NCBI GenBank assembly: GCA_035593725.1
Contig: DAOSZN010000020.1
Coordinates: forward strand, 1-38,160
Reading direction: 5' to 3'
Source of the DNA: UBA4971 sp029551185
GTDB lineage: Bacteria; Bacillota; SHA-98; UBA4971
DNA: 38,160 nt
A program made the position numbers and the translations under genes. Below are positions 26,035 through 33,797 of this stretch, piece after piece. A model generated the notes under the pieces. That model had not been told where the DNA came from. It ran no database searches and worked only from the letters and a program-made list of their open reading frames with translations. Positions within the stretch are counted from its first letter, which is position 1, and the number at the start of each line of letters is the position of its first letter.

Positions 26035-26256
26035 TGCAGATTCCTCCGGTATATTCCCACGCCTTGCTCCTCAATTCTTTGCCACAATGCATCATCCTGT
26101 GGATCGTTCATTTCTACGACATCGATCCTATAAATCCCTGCAGCCTTGTCCTGATCAGGTCTCAACCCTTTTGGGCAATTTTCCCTCGCAGTAGACAGCA
26201 ATGTCGATATCGGAACACCCCGTCAGACGTTTACCGGGCGAATATGTTATGTCCAA
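26031..26256 (-). pseudogene. minimal nucleotidyltransferase (MNT), frameshifted and 5'-truncated
   Basis: One frame reads TGCSDIDIAVYCEGKLPK, with the DxD catalytic pair of MNT-fold nucleotidyltransferases. After a run of four A near 26169-26172, the reading passes to the next frame: GLRPDQDKAAGIYRIDVVEM and DDALWQRIEEQGVGIYRR, the typical MNT C-terminus. Removing one A restores a single frame that ends in TGA overlapping the methylase TTG start. The N-terminal GS motif is replaced by PGKR. No ATG is seen; TTG 26256 is the first candidate. It may be a true pseudogene, a sequencing error, or a recoded gene. MNT proteins often serve as antitoxins that modify HEPN toxins. Confidence 0.6.
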
Positions 26257-26299
26257 ATTTGCTATATTATACCACTGGCGATATAGTCATCGGTAAACG
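26228..26299. repeat. 9-bp inverted repeat flanking a TATAAT box upstream of the MNT-dam unit
   Basis: CGTTTACCG (26228-26236) and CGGTAAACG (26291-26299) are perfect inverted copies 54 bases apart. Between them, on the minus strand, is TATAAT (26266-26271). They may be operator half-sites around a promoter, or the ends of a tiny insertion that truncated the MNT gene. The same TTTACCG/CGGTAAA core occurs in the palindrome at 11074-11106. Confidence 0.4.
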
Positions 26300-26429
26300 C
26301 CTGTGGCCATGATAGTTTCCCGTCTTTCATAAAACCTGTGACATCGGCTTGCATTTCACGGGAAAGCTCATGGTGAGAGGTTAAATCCCGTGACAGACCA
26401 AACACATCTCTTAGCTGCAAATTCAACAT
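26262..26429 (-). CDS. possible 55-residue ORF, unrecognised
   Basis: ATG 26429 opens a 55-codon frame beginning MLNLQLRDVFGLSRDL and containing VTGFMKDGKLSWPQAFTDDY, ending at TAG 26262. Composition looks like real protein, but the ribosome binding site is poor and no family is recognised. It may be a fragment of a gene cut off by the changes at the MNT locus. Confidence 0.25.
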   Translation of the reverse strand: MLNLQLRDVFGLSRDLTSHHELSREMQADVTGFMKDGKLSWPQAFTDDYIASGII

Positions 26430-26841
26430 CCTATTACAATGATATAAAGGATTAAATTAAATGTTTCGCCGGCTATAAGAGGTTATCTGCTTAAACAAGA
26501 GCTTAACATTGATACCCGAATTCAAGACATTTCTTTGCTATTATGTTTCTGTATCCGCATCATTAATCAGCTGAACCCTGTGTGAAAAGTATAAATGTTA
26601 AGGTGAATAAGTGTCAAGAAAATCGGTTCTTCGGTATGTAAGGAGTTCCATACATACTATGTCAATATAATAGCCGAGTACTTCCACTTGATCCGGATGC
26701 CGATCTCAAGAAGCTTCATGATAATCTGCATGCGGAGTATATGGAAAAAGAAGGACGAAGAGCCTCACCTCTCGAAGAGTTAGTTGTTCTTCGCAATATC
26801 TCCATTTGTACTGACTTGATCTATGGATAGGAGTCTTCAAT
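26430..26841. other. gene-poor leader of the two-component operon with a possible gene fragment
   Basis: No intact gene. A plus-strand frame open from 26641 to TAG 26828-26830 encodes about 62 residues, including LPLDPDADLKKLHDNLHAEY and SPLEELVVLRN. It has no start codon or ribosome binding site near its beginning, so it may be a remnant. The response-regulator gene starts 11 bases after its stop. I saw no strong promoter. Confidence 0.3.
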
Positions 26842-27540
26842 ATGAGAAAAGTCCTGTTAGTAGAGGATGAAGAGAATATCCTCTTTGCAGTCAAGCGATA
26901 TTTGGAAAATGAAGGCTATCGGGTTTTTCCGGCTCCGACGCTAAACAAGGCAAAGACATATTTCCAGGATGATTTAGATCTGATTCTCTTGGATCTGAAC
27001 TTGCCGGATGGAGACGGCTTTGCTTTTCTTGATTTTGTTCGGGAGAAGAGTTCAATCCCTATTATTTGCTTGACAGTCAGAGACAGTGACAGGGATGTTA
27101 TCCGCGGACTGGAATCCGGAGCGGATGACTATATCACGAAGCCTTTCAAATTGCCGGTACTGAAGGCAAGAATCGAAACTGTTCTACGCCGGATGAAGAA
27201 GGACCCGAAACTTGAGAGCATTTTGACAAGTGGCGGTGTGACGCTGGATAAGGATTTGACAAAGGTTTTTATTGATGAACGAGAGGAAGACCTCAGCCTC
27301 AAGGAGTTTCAACTCCTATGCCTTTTTATGGAGAATCCAGGCCGGACGCTGACCAGAGAGGTTATTATTGATAGTGTTTGGGGTCTTGATTCAGACTCTG
27401 TGTATGATAATACTTTGTCAGTCAGTATCCGGCGACTCAGGCAGAAGCTAGGGCGTTACCGAAATAGGATCCGGACGGTTCGTGGCATCGGCTATCGCTG
27501 GAACGAAGGAGAGATGCCGGATGAGGAAAGCGATTATTAA
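26842..27540 (+). CDS. OmpR/PhoB-family response regulator
   Basis: A 232-residue two-domain regulator. The receiver domain starts RKVLLVEDEEN (acidic pocket), has the phospho-acceptor Asp51 in LILLDLNLPDGDG and Lys in DDYITKPFK. The C-terminal winged helix has FQLLCLFMENPGRTLTRE and ends SVSIRRLRQKLG...IRTVRGIGYRW. ATG 26842 follows TAGGAG. The gene overlaps its kinase by 20 bases and is 3'-to-3' with an ABC exporter, which makes that exporter a likely target. Confidence 0.95.
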   Translation: MRKVLLVEDEENILFAVKRYLENEGYRVFPAPTLNKAKTYFQDDLDLILLDLNLPDGDGFAFLDFVREKSSIPIICLTVRDSDRDVIRGLESGADDYITKPFKLPVLKARIETVLRRMKKDPKLESILTSGGVTLDKDLTKVFIDEREEDLSLKEFQLLCLFMENPGRTLTREVIIDSVWGLDSDSVYDNTLSVSIRRLRQKLGRYRNRIRTVRGIGYRWNEGEMPDEESDY

Positions 27541-28720
27541 AGGCACCATTGCCTTTGCCATCTCCTTTTTGCTTTTATCTTTGGCTACAGAATATGCCCT
27601 GCAAGAAGGAGAGAATGCTCTAAGCCTTCTTGCCGGAGCAGCCTTAATCAATCATTCAGCCAACGATACACCGGATGCGGCCGAGGCGGATTTGGCGGTT
27701 ATCTTAAAAGAAAGACCGAATGAACTGATGGCAGATGGGGCAAGGTTCTTGCGCCACTATGGCTATCTGCCCGATAACGCCTATATAAACCGGTATAAGC
27801 TGATATGGATGAATCTGGCCCTGGCTCTTGCCGCAGGGCTCATATCTTTTTTTCAGGGTGCCGGAGAAGAGAAAAAACTTAAAGACGAGTTGCTTGAACT
27901 CTCTGATTATCTCAGGGCTTTGCACCGAGGAGAGGATCGACTGGTCTTGCGCGACGATCTCTTTGGACAACTGCGGGATGACCTTCATAAGACAGTTCTG
28001 ATTCTACGCGAATCCCGGGAAAAGGCTTTGGCTGATCGCGCGCTTCTGAAAAGAAACATTGAGGATATCACCCATCAGATTAAGACGCCCCTCACCACTA
28101 TTCAGCTCCTGCTGGATCTAATGCAGCAGGACGAGGCCAATCAGGCGGAGTATATTGCCCGTCTTGACGGGGAAATTGACAGACTGAACAGGTTGACGTC
28201 CAGCCTATTAAAGCTCTCTTCTCTGGATGCAGGCGCTATTACCTTTCGCAGCGAATGCTTTGGCGCTGAGAGCATGATCTATGAAGCGATTCAACCGGTT
28301 GAAGGCTTGATACAGAAAAAGCAGGTCGACCTGAGATTGATCGGTCAGGACTTTGAAATCTATGGAGATCGCTCGTGGCTCATGGAGGCAGTCTTGAATC
28401 TCGTGAAAAACGCTGTTGAGGCAGTTGAAGAAAAGGGCATTGTTGAGATCCGGCTTTCGGAGAATAATATTTACCGGAGCATCGCGATCCGGGATAATGG
28501 CCCCGGCATTCCAGCAGAAGATTTAAGGCATATCTTTGATCGTTTTTTTAAGAGTCAAAACGCTGAAAAAGAAAGCTTTGGCATTGGTTTGTCCATGGCC
28601 AAATCGATTGTTGAGGGACATGGAGGAAGTCTTGAGGTGGAAAGCGGAAGCTCCGGCAGTTGTTTTGAGATTAGGCTTTATTCTCAACTCAGAGCTGCCG
28701 GAGCCGGAGTATCTATGTGA
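27521..28720 (+). CDS. sensor histidine kinase
   Basis: A 399-residue membrane kinase. Two hydrophobic segments (about 6-24 and 94-112) enclose a short extracytoplasmic loop of about 70 residues. A HAMP-like linker and the H-box ITHQIKTPLTT with His185 follow. The ATPase part has the N-box NLVKNAVEA, G1 IRDNGPGIP, F-box FDRFFKSQ and G2 GIGLSMAKSIVEGHGG. I start at ATG 27521, after AAGGAGAG, rather than at 27482. The small sensor loop is typical of kinases that sense envelope stress or peptide antibiotics, often with the help of a nearby FtsX-type permease. Confidence 0.95.
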   Translation: MRKAIIKGTIAFAISFLLLSLATEYALQEGENALSLLAGAALINHSANDTPDAAEADLAVILKERPNELMADGARFLRHYGYLPDNAYINRYKLIWMNLALALAAGLISFFQGAGEEKKLKDELLELSDYLRALHRGEDRLVLRDDLFGQLRDDLHKTVLILRESREKALADRALLKRNIEDITHQIKTPLTTIQLLLDLMQQDEANQAEYIARLDGEIDRLNRLTSSLLKLSSLDAGAITFRSECFGAESMIYEAIQPVEGLIQKKQVDLRLIGQDFEIYGDRSWLMEAVLNLVKNAVEAVEEKGIVEIRLSENNIYRSIAIRDNGPGIPAEDLRHIFDRFFKSQNAEKESFGIGLSMAKSIVEGHGGSLEVESGSSGSCFEIRLYSQLRAAGAGVSM

Positions 28721-28747
28721 TTGAGCTTCCGTTCCGGTAAGCAGCGT

Positions 28748-31270
28748 TTACTCTTCCCGTAGTGATTCCATAATGTCTTGTCTCAATACACGACCTATGC
28801 CACCTTGGATGGCAGCGAAGACGCCAATAGCGTTGATACTGAGGAAGGCGAATAGCAGCGGAAAATTGAGATTAATAAAAATCTCCCAGGGAGAAAAGAG
28901 CATTTTCTTTCGATAGGCAAACAAGGCTACCAAGGCCACAAGCAAAACAGAGAAGATGAGCAGCACTTTGCGTAATAGAAAGCCTCCTTCGTATATGAGC
29001 ATCTTCTTAAGTTGATTTTCTTCCATGCCAATACTGCGAAGAAGAGCGAAATCCCGCTTTCTGGCTTGCAAATTAGAGTTGAAGCTGTTATATGCATTTG
29101 AAAGCCCGACAAAGAGCAGAAAGCTCTGAATAAAAATGAAGAGAATTTTGATATTAGCCTCTTCTTCCTTCAACAAACGCTTCATATCGTTCTTTGATTG
29201 TACTCTTGCGTCACTTCTGGGAATGTATTCATACACAATCTGTCTCGTTACCCCGGTTATCTCATCCAACATATCTTCATTCGCCGTGATTGAGATGACG
29301 TATTTCTTGCCTTCCAGCGGCCGGTCCAAACCGCTGTCTTGGAGAAAAGAATTAAAGCAGCTTAAAGGCATGAAAAGGCTGATGGATCTCTGAGGCATAG
29401 GATCTATACCGAAAGGCACTTCCGTTAGTTTGTCCACGATCCTCAGGCTGATTAAACCTGTTTCGGGATGAGATTCCCTTCGCAGATGAATGTCATTTAT
29501 AGCTTCATTGACCAAGGGAATACGGGTACTGCGCAGATAGGGTCTCCCCGGGTCTTCAACAGTCCTGTCGAGCAAGAAAACCTCCTTGCTTCCTTTGGCT
29601 TCTTTAAGACCGTGTTCGTCACAGTAACGATCCCATATTGAATCATCAATGCCATACAAGTTAACAGGAACATCAAAGGTTTTCTTGTCCTTTTTCAGCT
29701 TTGCCCAGGCCGTACTTTTTTCCTCACTGAGGAAATCGGGATTATCTCTTTCATAAAACTTGAGACTCCAATTGTCTCGGTACAGGACTAATTGGCTGAT
29801 ACCGTCGACTTGTGTGAGTCGTGTAAGTAATTCAGGATTGACGTTTTCCAATGTAGCAATGATTGCATTTATATTATAAGGACTCTTGTAAGTGTTATAG
29901 CGTTCATTAAGGTGATTGAAACTTTGGATGACGACGGTTATCGAACAAATTAGGCAGGCCATCGCCAAAGCAATGCTCATACCGCGATAGCTTTTACTAT
30001 AGCTGTTGCTGTATTCTTTTGCCAGGCTGCGTTCAATGTCTGAGGTATAGCGTACATCTTTCAGTTTCAGGCTGCGGTCCGGATCCAGGTTCTTGATTGC
30101 GCTGACAACGGAAAGCTCACCGCTTTTCTTGGCCGGCTTTAGTGAAGCAAAGAGAACAGTCAATAGCGCGAAACACAGAACCGGAAAGGCAGCCCGTATC
30201 AGGGGAATAAGAGGGGTCTTGAGAATATCTGTGGGAGTATATGCAATATGATATTTTGCGTGTGTCATTTCAAACAAGTAAAACAGTAAAAGGGTCAGCA
30301 AATAGGAGGAAACGATACCAAGCAAGATAGGTCGCAAGGAAAGGTAGAAGGCCTTGTAAACCACATAGCGTTTAACCTGACTCTTGCTCATGCCGCAACT
30401 TTTCAAAAGGCCGATTTGCTTCAGGTCACGTTCATTCCAGACAGAAAAAGCATTGTAAATGATCATGACAAAAAGCACGATTAAACACAGAAGAACGGAG
30501 GCGCGAAGCAGCATGTTTTCCGCCACATCCATAGATGGTTTAAGAATCCCACCGGGGAAGATCATCTTGCTTTCCAGATAAGCTGTATTGTAGATGAGTC
30601 CGCCGTCCTTTTTTAGTTTGACAGGGTCAAGCCCTAGTTTTTGCACCAGGTCGGGGATTTGCTCATAGGTAGCTCTTTCATTCTCGAGCCAGATACAAAG
30701 ATCCACAGGGCCTGTTACTTCTGTTTTTGTGCTGTCAATCCAGCCAAAACTTGTGTACGTACCTTCAAAGGAATACAAATACTCCTTAAAACTGCCACAA
30801 ATTTTAAAGTGACGATCCGCGATGGTGACATCGGAGTCGATTTTGAAACCTGGGTTTTCGATCAAAAAGAGTTCTGAAACCAAAAGTTCATGGCTGTTTT
30901 CAGGATACCTTCCGGATACCAATTCAACCCATTTGTAATCGTATAGATGGGCATCGAGATAATTGATCTCGATTTTGGGACGCTTTAGGGAAGTATCCTC
31001 CAGTTCTTCCCTTTGGATTACGGCCAGCGATTTCACCCGGTGATCTACTTTGAGCTCTGCCATGTCTTCGGGGCTTCTGGCAAGGAGCATGGCTGAATAG
31101 CCTCCTGTGGTTTCTGTCATGTAGGCTACTTGACCATGGTCGATTAGGCTAAAGACAATCAAGAAAAAGCCAAGTAGAACGACTGCGATAAAAACAGATA
31201 CGCTAACCGCGATTGAGCTTTTCCGATCCCTCTTAACAGAGTCGAGTGCCAGCTCTCTGATAATACTCAT
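28748..31270 (-). CDS. FtsX-type ABC transporter permease
   Basis: An 840-residue membrane protein with an N-terminal segment (IAVSVSVFIAVVLLGFFLI), a large extracytoplasmic domain of about 200 residues, a cluster of membrane helices (about 260-390), a second extracytoplasmic domain and a final cluster (about 715-825). This duplicated FtsX/MacB layout is typical of exporters and sensors for antimicrobial peptides. Its ATG overlaps the ATPase stop by four bases. It converges on the histidine-kinase gene with only 27 bases between the stops and no clear terminator. A role in peptide-antibiotic resistance or lipoprotein release is inferred. Confidence 0.92.
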   Translation of the reverse strand: MSIIRELALDSVKRDRKSSIAVSVSVFIAVVLLGFFLIVFSLIDHGQVAYMTETTGGYSAMLLARSPEDMAELKVDHRVKSLAVIQREELEDTSLKRPKIEINYLDAHLYDYKWVELVSGRYPENSHELLVSELFLIENPGFKIDSDVTIADRHFKICGSFKEYLYSFEGTYTSFGWIDSTKTEVTGPVDLCIWLENERATYEQIPDLVQKLGLDPVKLKKDGGLIYNTAYLESKMIFPGGILKPSMDVAENMLLRASVLLCLIVLFVMIIYNAFSVWNERDLKQIGLLKSCGMSKSQVKRYVVYKAFYLSLRPILLGIVSSYLLTLLLFYLFEMTHAKYHIAYTPTDILKTPLIPLIRAAFPVLCFALLTVLFASLKPAKKSGELSVVSAIKNLDPDRSLKLKDVRYTSDIERSLAKEYSNSYSKSYRGMSIALAMACLICSITVVIQSFNHLNERYNTYKSPYNINAIIATLENVNPELLTRLTQVDGISQLVLYRDNWSLKFYERDNPDFLSEEKSTAWAKLKKDKKTFDVPVNLYGIDDSIWDRYCDEHGLKEAKGSKEVFLLDRTVEDPGRPYLRSTRIPLVNEAINDIHLRRESHPETGLISLRIVDKLTEVPFGIDPMPQRSISLFMPLSCFNSFLQDSGLDRPLEGKKYVISITANEDMLDEITGVTRQIVYEYIPRSDARVQSKNDMKRLLKEEEANIKILFIFIQSFLLFVGLSNAYNSFNSNLQARKRDFALLRSIGMEENQLKKMLIYEGGFLLRKVLLIFSVLLVALVALFAYRKKMLFSPWEIFINLNFPLLFAFLSINAIGVFAAIQGGIGRVLRQDIMESLREE

Positions 31271-31941
31271 CTTTCGTCCTCCCTATAGAGCCGGCCATCA
31301 ACCATGGTATAGACTTTCTCACAGGCGAGAGCGACTTTTTCATTATGAGTCACGAGAATAATAGTGGCTTTGAAGCTCTTGTTAACGAGTTTGAAAAGAG
31401 AGACTATCTCCTGCGTGTTTCGGCGGTCAAGATTTCCGGTAGGCTCGTCAGCTAAAATGATGGCAGGACGGCTGATGAGGCTTCTTGCAATGGCAACACG
31501 TTGCTGTTCGCCTCCGGAAAGCTCATTAGGAAAGCGATCTTGCTTATCGGCGATACCGAGGGTTTGGATGACGTCCTCGTAATAATCATGGTCCGGTTTT
31601 CGCCGGTCTAATAGCAAGGGCAAACATATATTCTTGCGCACGTTAATATTGGGGATCAAATTAAAAAACTGGTAGATGATGCCGATGTTCCGTCTGCGAA
31701 ATACACTCATCTCGCTTTCTGAAAGCTCCGTAATATCTGTTCCCTGAACAAAAACACGCCCGCTTGTCGGGTGATCAACACCGCCTAAGATATGCAAAAG
31801 AGTGGACTTGCCGGATCCGCTATCACCTACAATCGCCAGCAGGCTGCCTTTTTCCACACTGAGATTAACCTGATCCAGGGCCTGTACCTTGTATTTACCG
31901 TCATAGACTTTTGAAAGATTCTCGGTCCGTAGTATTTCCAT
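31267..31941 (-). CDS. MacB/LolD-type ABC transporter ATPase
   Basis: A 224-residue ATPase with Walker A GDSGSGKST (39-47), Q-loop YQFFNLIPNINVRKNI, signature LSGGEQQRVAIARSL and Walker B IILADEPTGNLD. The NL insertion after the Q-loop and the short length are typical of partners of FtsX-type permeases. ATG 31941 is chosen over the longer frame from 31974 because AGGAG precedes it by 8 bases. First gene of a two-gene operon. Confidence 0.95.
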   Translation of the reverse strand: MEILRTENLSKVYDGKYKVQALDQVNLSVEKGSLLAIVGDSGSGKSTLLHILGGVDHPTSGRVFVQGTDITELSESEMSVFRRRNIGIIYQFFNLIPNINVRKNICLPLLLDRRKPDHDYYEDVIQTLGIADKQDRFPNELSGGEQQRVAIARSLISRPAIILADEPTGNLDRRNTQEIVSLFKLVNKSFKATIILVTHNEKVALACEKVYTMVDGRLYREDER

Positions 31942-32315
31942 ACGGGCTTCTCCTCTCATAGTTATTCCACACACTTCACGTTACCGGTAGCAAATCAGGC
32001 GCATAAGGAGAGAAGTGTCAATTCCACCAAGGGTTGACTTTATTTTAGTAAGCGAAGATGACATTTAGGTGACAGGGATGACGATTTAACGTTTAGGTCT
32101 TCGTTTGAGTGTGCCAGGATAGTCGGATCGAAGGACTAGATAGCTACTTGGAGAAGGCTTTAAGATGATATTGTTGAATGAGTGATTAGGCCAATTTGAC
32201 TGTTGCTTTACGGTTGCCTTGTTAAATCTTGCATATTGCGAGACTTGTTGGGCAGGGTCAGTATTAGTATGTGAGAGTGCCATACCCTAAGTGTCTTGGT
32301 AAGGAGGAAATCAGA
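31942..32315. other. divergent intergenic region with TGAC repeats
   Basis: Between the ABC exporter (-) and the small winged-helix gene (+). The minus strand shows TTGACA about 80 bases before the ATPase start, without a good -10 box. Three TGAC repeats at 32059, 32070 and 32079 (GATGACA, GGTGACA, GATGACG) are spaced about one helical turn, as expected of OmpR-family binding sites. GTCAA/TTGAC forms a further dyad close by. These may be where the response regulator acts. No gene is visible. Confidence 0.35.
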
Positions 32316-32567
32316 GTGACGACGCCTTATGCACGCGCGCAGAGAGCACTGGCAAATCTTAAAGAGGCTGTCTATGAGACTATTGTTGACGGTCCGGAAA
32401 ATGGCCTTACTAACGCAGAAGTTGGACGCATGTTAGGTATATATATGGGACATAAAGGACACGAAGGACACATTTCAAGGACCATTCTTTCTCTACTGGA
32501 GGATGAGGGCAGGATTTGCCAGGATAGGGTTACGAAACGCTGGATGGTTAGGAGAAATGTGTGCTGA
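32316..32567 (+). CDS. small winged-helix DNA-binding protein
   Basis: An 83-residue protein with a predicted winged helix: AVYETI...GLTNAEVGRMLGIYMGHKGHEGHISRTIL, then LLEDEGRICQDRVTKRWMV as the wing. Similar small proteins are, in my recollection, often found beside restriction enzymes, but none is visible here. The start is GTG 32316, after AAGGAGGAAATCAGA, rather than 32271. It may be an orphan regulator or a leftover from a mobile cassette. Confidence 0.8.
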   Translation: MTTPYARAQRALANLKEAVYETIVDGPENGLTNAEVGRMLGIYMGHKGHEGHISRTILSLLEDEGRICQDRVTKRWMVRRNVC

Positions 32568-32590
32568 TAGGCCGCAACACGAGATACATA

Positions 32591-32626
32591 AAAACACCGG
32601 CTAAGGTGAGCTTTCACCCTAACCGG
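32591..32626 (-). terminator. intrinsic terminator of the diaminopentanoate dehydrogenase gene
   Basis: A long stem (CCGGTTAGGGTGA pairing with TCACCTTAGCCGG, loop AAGC) is followed on the minus strand by TGTTTTTATG. It lies about 30 bases after the minus-strand stop at 32656. On the plus strand the tail is only CATTTCAT, so it may also stop the winged-helix transcript, but less well. Confidence 0.8.
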
Positions 32627-32655
32627 CATTTCATAGCCTTCTGACTTATTCCTAG

Positions 32656-33684
32656 TTACTTCACATAGAAGTGTAGCGGATAGGTTCTGTATTGAGCAGG
32701 AGGCATCTTCTCAGTTGTGTAGTATCCGGGAGGAGCCTCTATTAGCTGAGGTATTCTGTTTACGATAGTTGCGCAAGTCAGTTCCACTGTGGCCGGACGT
32801 GCGATGTTTACTACCGTATTGGGTTCTCCAATGATCTTCCAGTCGTTTCTGTCGACTTCTCCTTCTGCGTAGACTTTTCCGATACATTCGGACACTACAA
32901 CAGGCCCTTGATTTGTGACTGTAGTCACTATCGCAGACATGCCTGTGGCGTGACCTTTTGGGATTACCTTTCCCAATGTCTCTGATTTGATGTCTTTGTC
33001 GTGAGTTGTGGGAACTAGCTTTTGCTCATTTGATTTGATGGTCCATCCAAACTGTGAGCATAGCCACTCATTTGAATTCCACATGAAAGAAGGCAGGGAG
33101 TCGCTTTGAGCAATCTCTTTTTCGAATTCTTCGAGACTGAGTCCGGCTCCGTGAACTTCCGCCAAAGCAATTCCGTAATCTTCCACGTTATAGCTGGATA
33201 CGCCTTCTATTCTTTCGATTTTATGACTTGATCCTGCCAGTGTCGTAATGAGGTTCCCCCAGAATACGTCCTGGTAGCCTGAGCCTGCCAAGGTGCAGTT
33301 ATTATCTTTGGCTAATCTGTCTAATCGATTGGTGAGAGCAGGTGAGGTTGTCCATGGATAGAAGGCTTCTTCGCAGGTGCTAATAGCATTTACGCCATGT
33401 CTTGCAGCCAGTGCAAAAGCATCATATACTTCGGGAACGAGACTTCTTGTTGCGATGACACAGACATCTGCATCACATTCGCTGAAAACCTTCTCAGCAT
33501 TTGAACTAATTGGCACATTAGTCTTGAATCCAAGTCCTGCAACTTCTCCGATGTCTTTCCCTTCAAGGGCCGGGTTCATATCAATTGCACCGACTATTTC
33601 TGCGCCTTTCTCATATAGGTACCTTAGAAAGACTCTGCCCATCTTACCGCAACCATACTGGATGACTCTAATCTTTTCTCTCAT
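32656..33684 (-). CDS. ord: 2,4-diaminopentanoate dehydrogenase-like oxidoreductase
   Basis: A 342-residue NAD(P)-dependent dehydrogenase, similar in length and pattern to Ord of the clostridial ornithine-degradation (oxidative Stickland) pathway, which oxidises 2,4-diaminopentanoate to 2-amino-4-oxopentanoate. The Rossmann motif is VIQYGCGKMGRVFLRYL; further marks are ADVCVIATRSLVPEV, GVNAISTCEEAFYPW and GSGYQDVFWGN. ATG 33684 follows AAAGGAG. The usual neighbours of this pathway (aminomutase and thiolase subunits) are absent, so it stands alone here. An upstream MerR-type promoter and merR gene suggest effector-controlled expression. Other dihydrodipicolinate-reductase-like activities cannot be excluded. 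Confidence 0.82.
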   Translation of the reverse strand: MREKIRVIQYGCGKMGRVFLRYLYEKGAEIVGAIDMNPALEGKDIGEVAGLGFKTNVPISSNAEKVFSECDADVCVIATRSLVPEVYDAFALAARHGVNAISTCEEAFYPWTTSPALTNRLDRLAKDNNCTLAGSGYQDVFWGNLITTLAGSSHKIERIEGVSSYNVEDYGIALAEVHGAGLSLEEFEKEIAQSDSLPSFMWNSNEWLCSQFGWTIKSNEQKLVPTTHDKDIKSETLGKVIPKGHATGMSAIVTTVTNQGPVVVSECIGKVYAEGEVDRNDWKIIGEPNTVVNIARPATVELTCATIVNRIPQLIEAPPGYYTTEKMPPAQYRTYPLHFYVK

Positions 33685-33757
33685 GAAATCATCTCCTTTG
33701 CTCTTTTTGAAAAGATTCCAGCAAGAGCTGTCTCCCTTATCTTTTACCTCTGACTAA

Positions 33758-33788
33758 AGTCTAATGTCTATTGTAAGAATAGAGTCAA
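33758..33788 (-). promoter_or_regulatory. MerR-type promoter with 19-bp spacer, upstream of ord
   Basis: On the minus strand, TTGACT (-35, 33783-33788) and TAGACT (-10, 33758-33763) are separated by exactly 19 bases. The spacer region holds the dyad TCTATT-CTTAC-AATAGA (33767-33783). An over-long spacer with a central dyad is the mark of promoters activated by MerR-family proteins through DNA untwisting. It lies directly after the merR stop and 74 bases before ord. Confidence 0.7.
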
Positions 33789-33797
33789 CCGTCTTTT

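Noticed and set aside
25102..26430. A complete restriction-modification system around the Dam-type methylase
   Set aside because: No endonuclease gene is found on either side; the neighbours are a glucosidase, an MNT remnant and an unassigned short frame.
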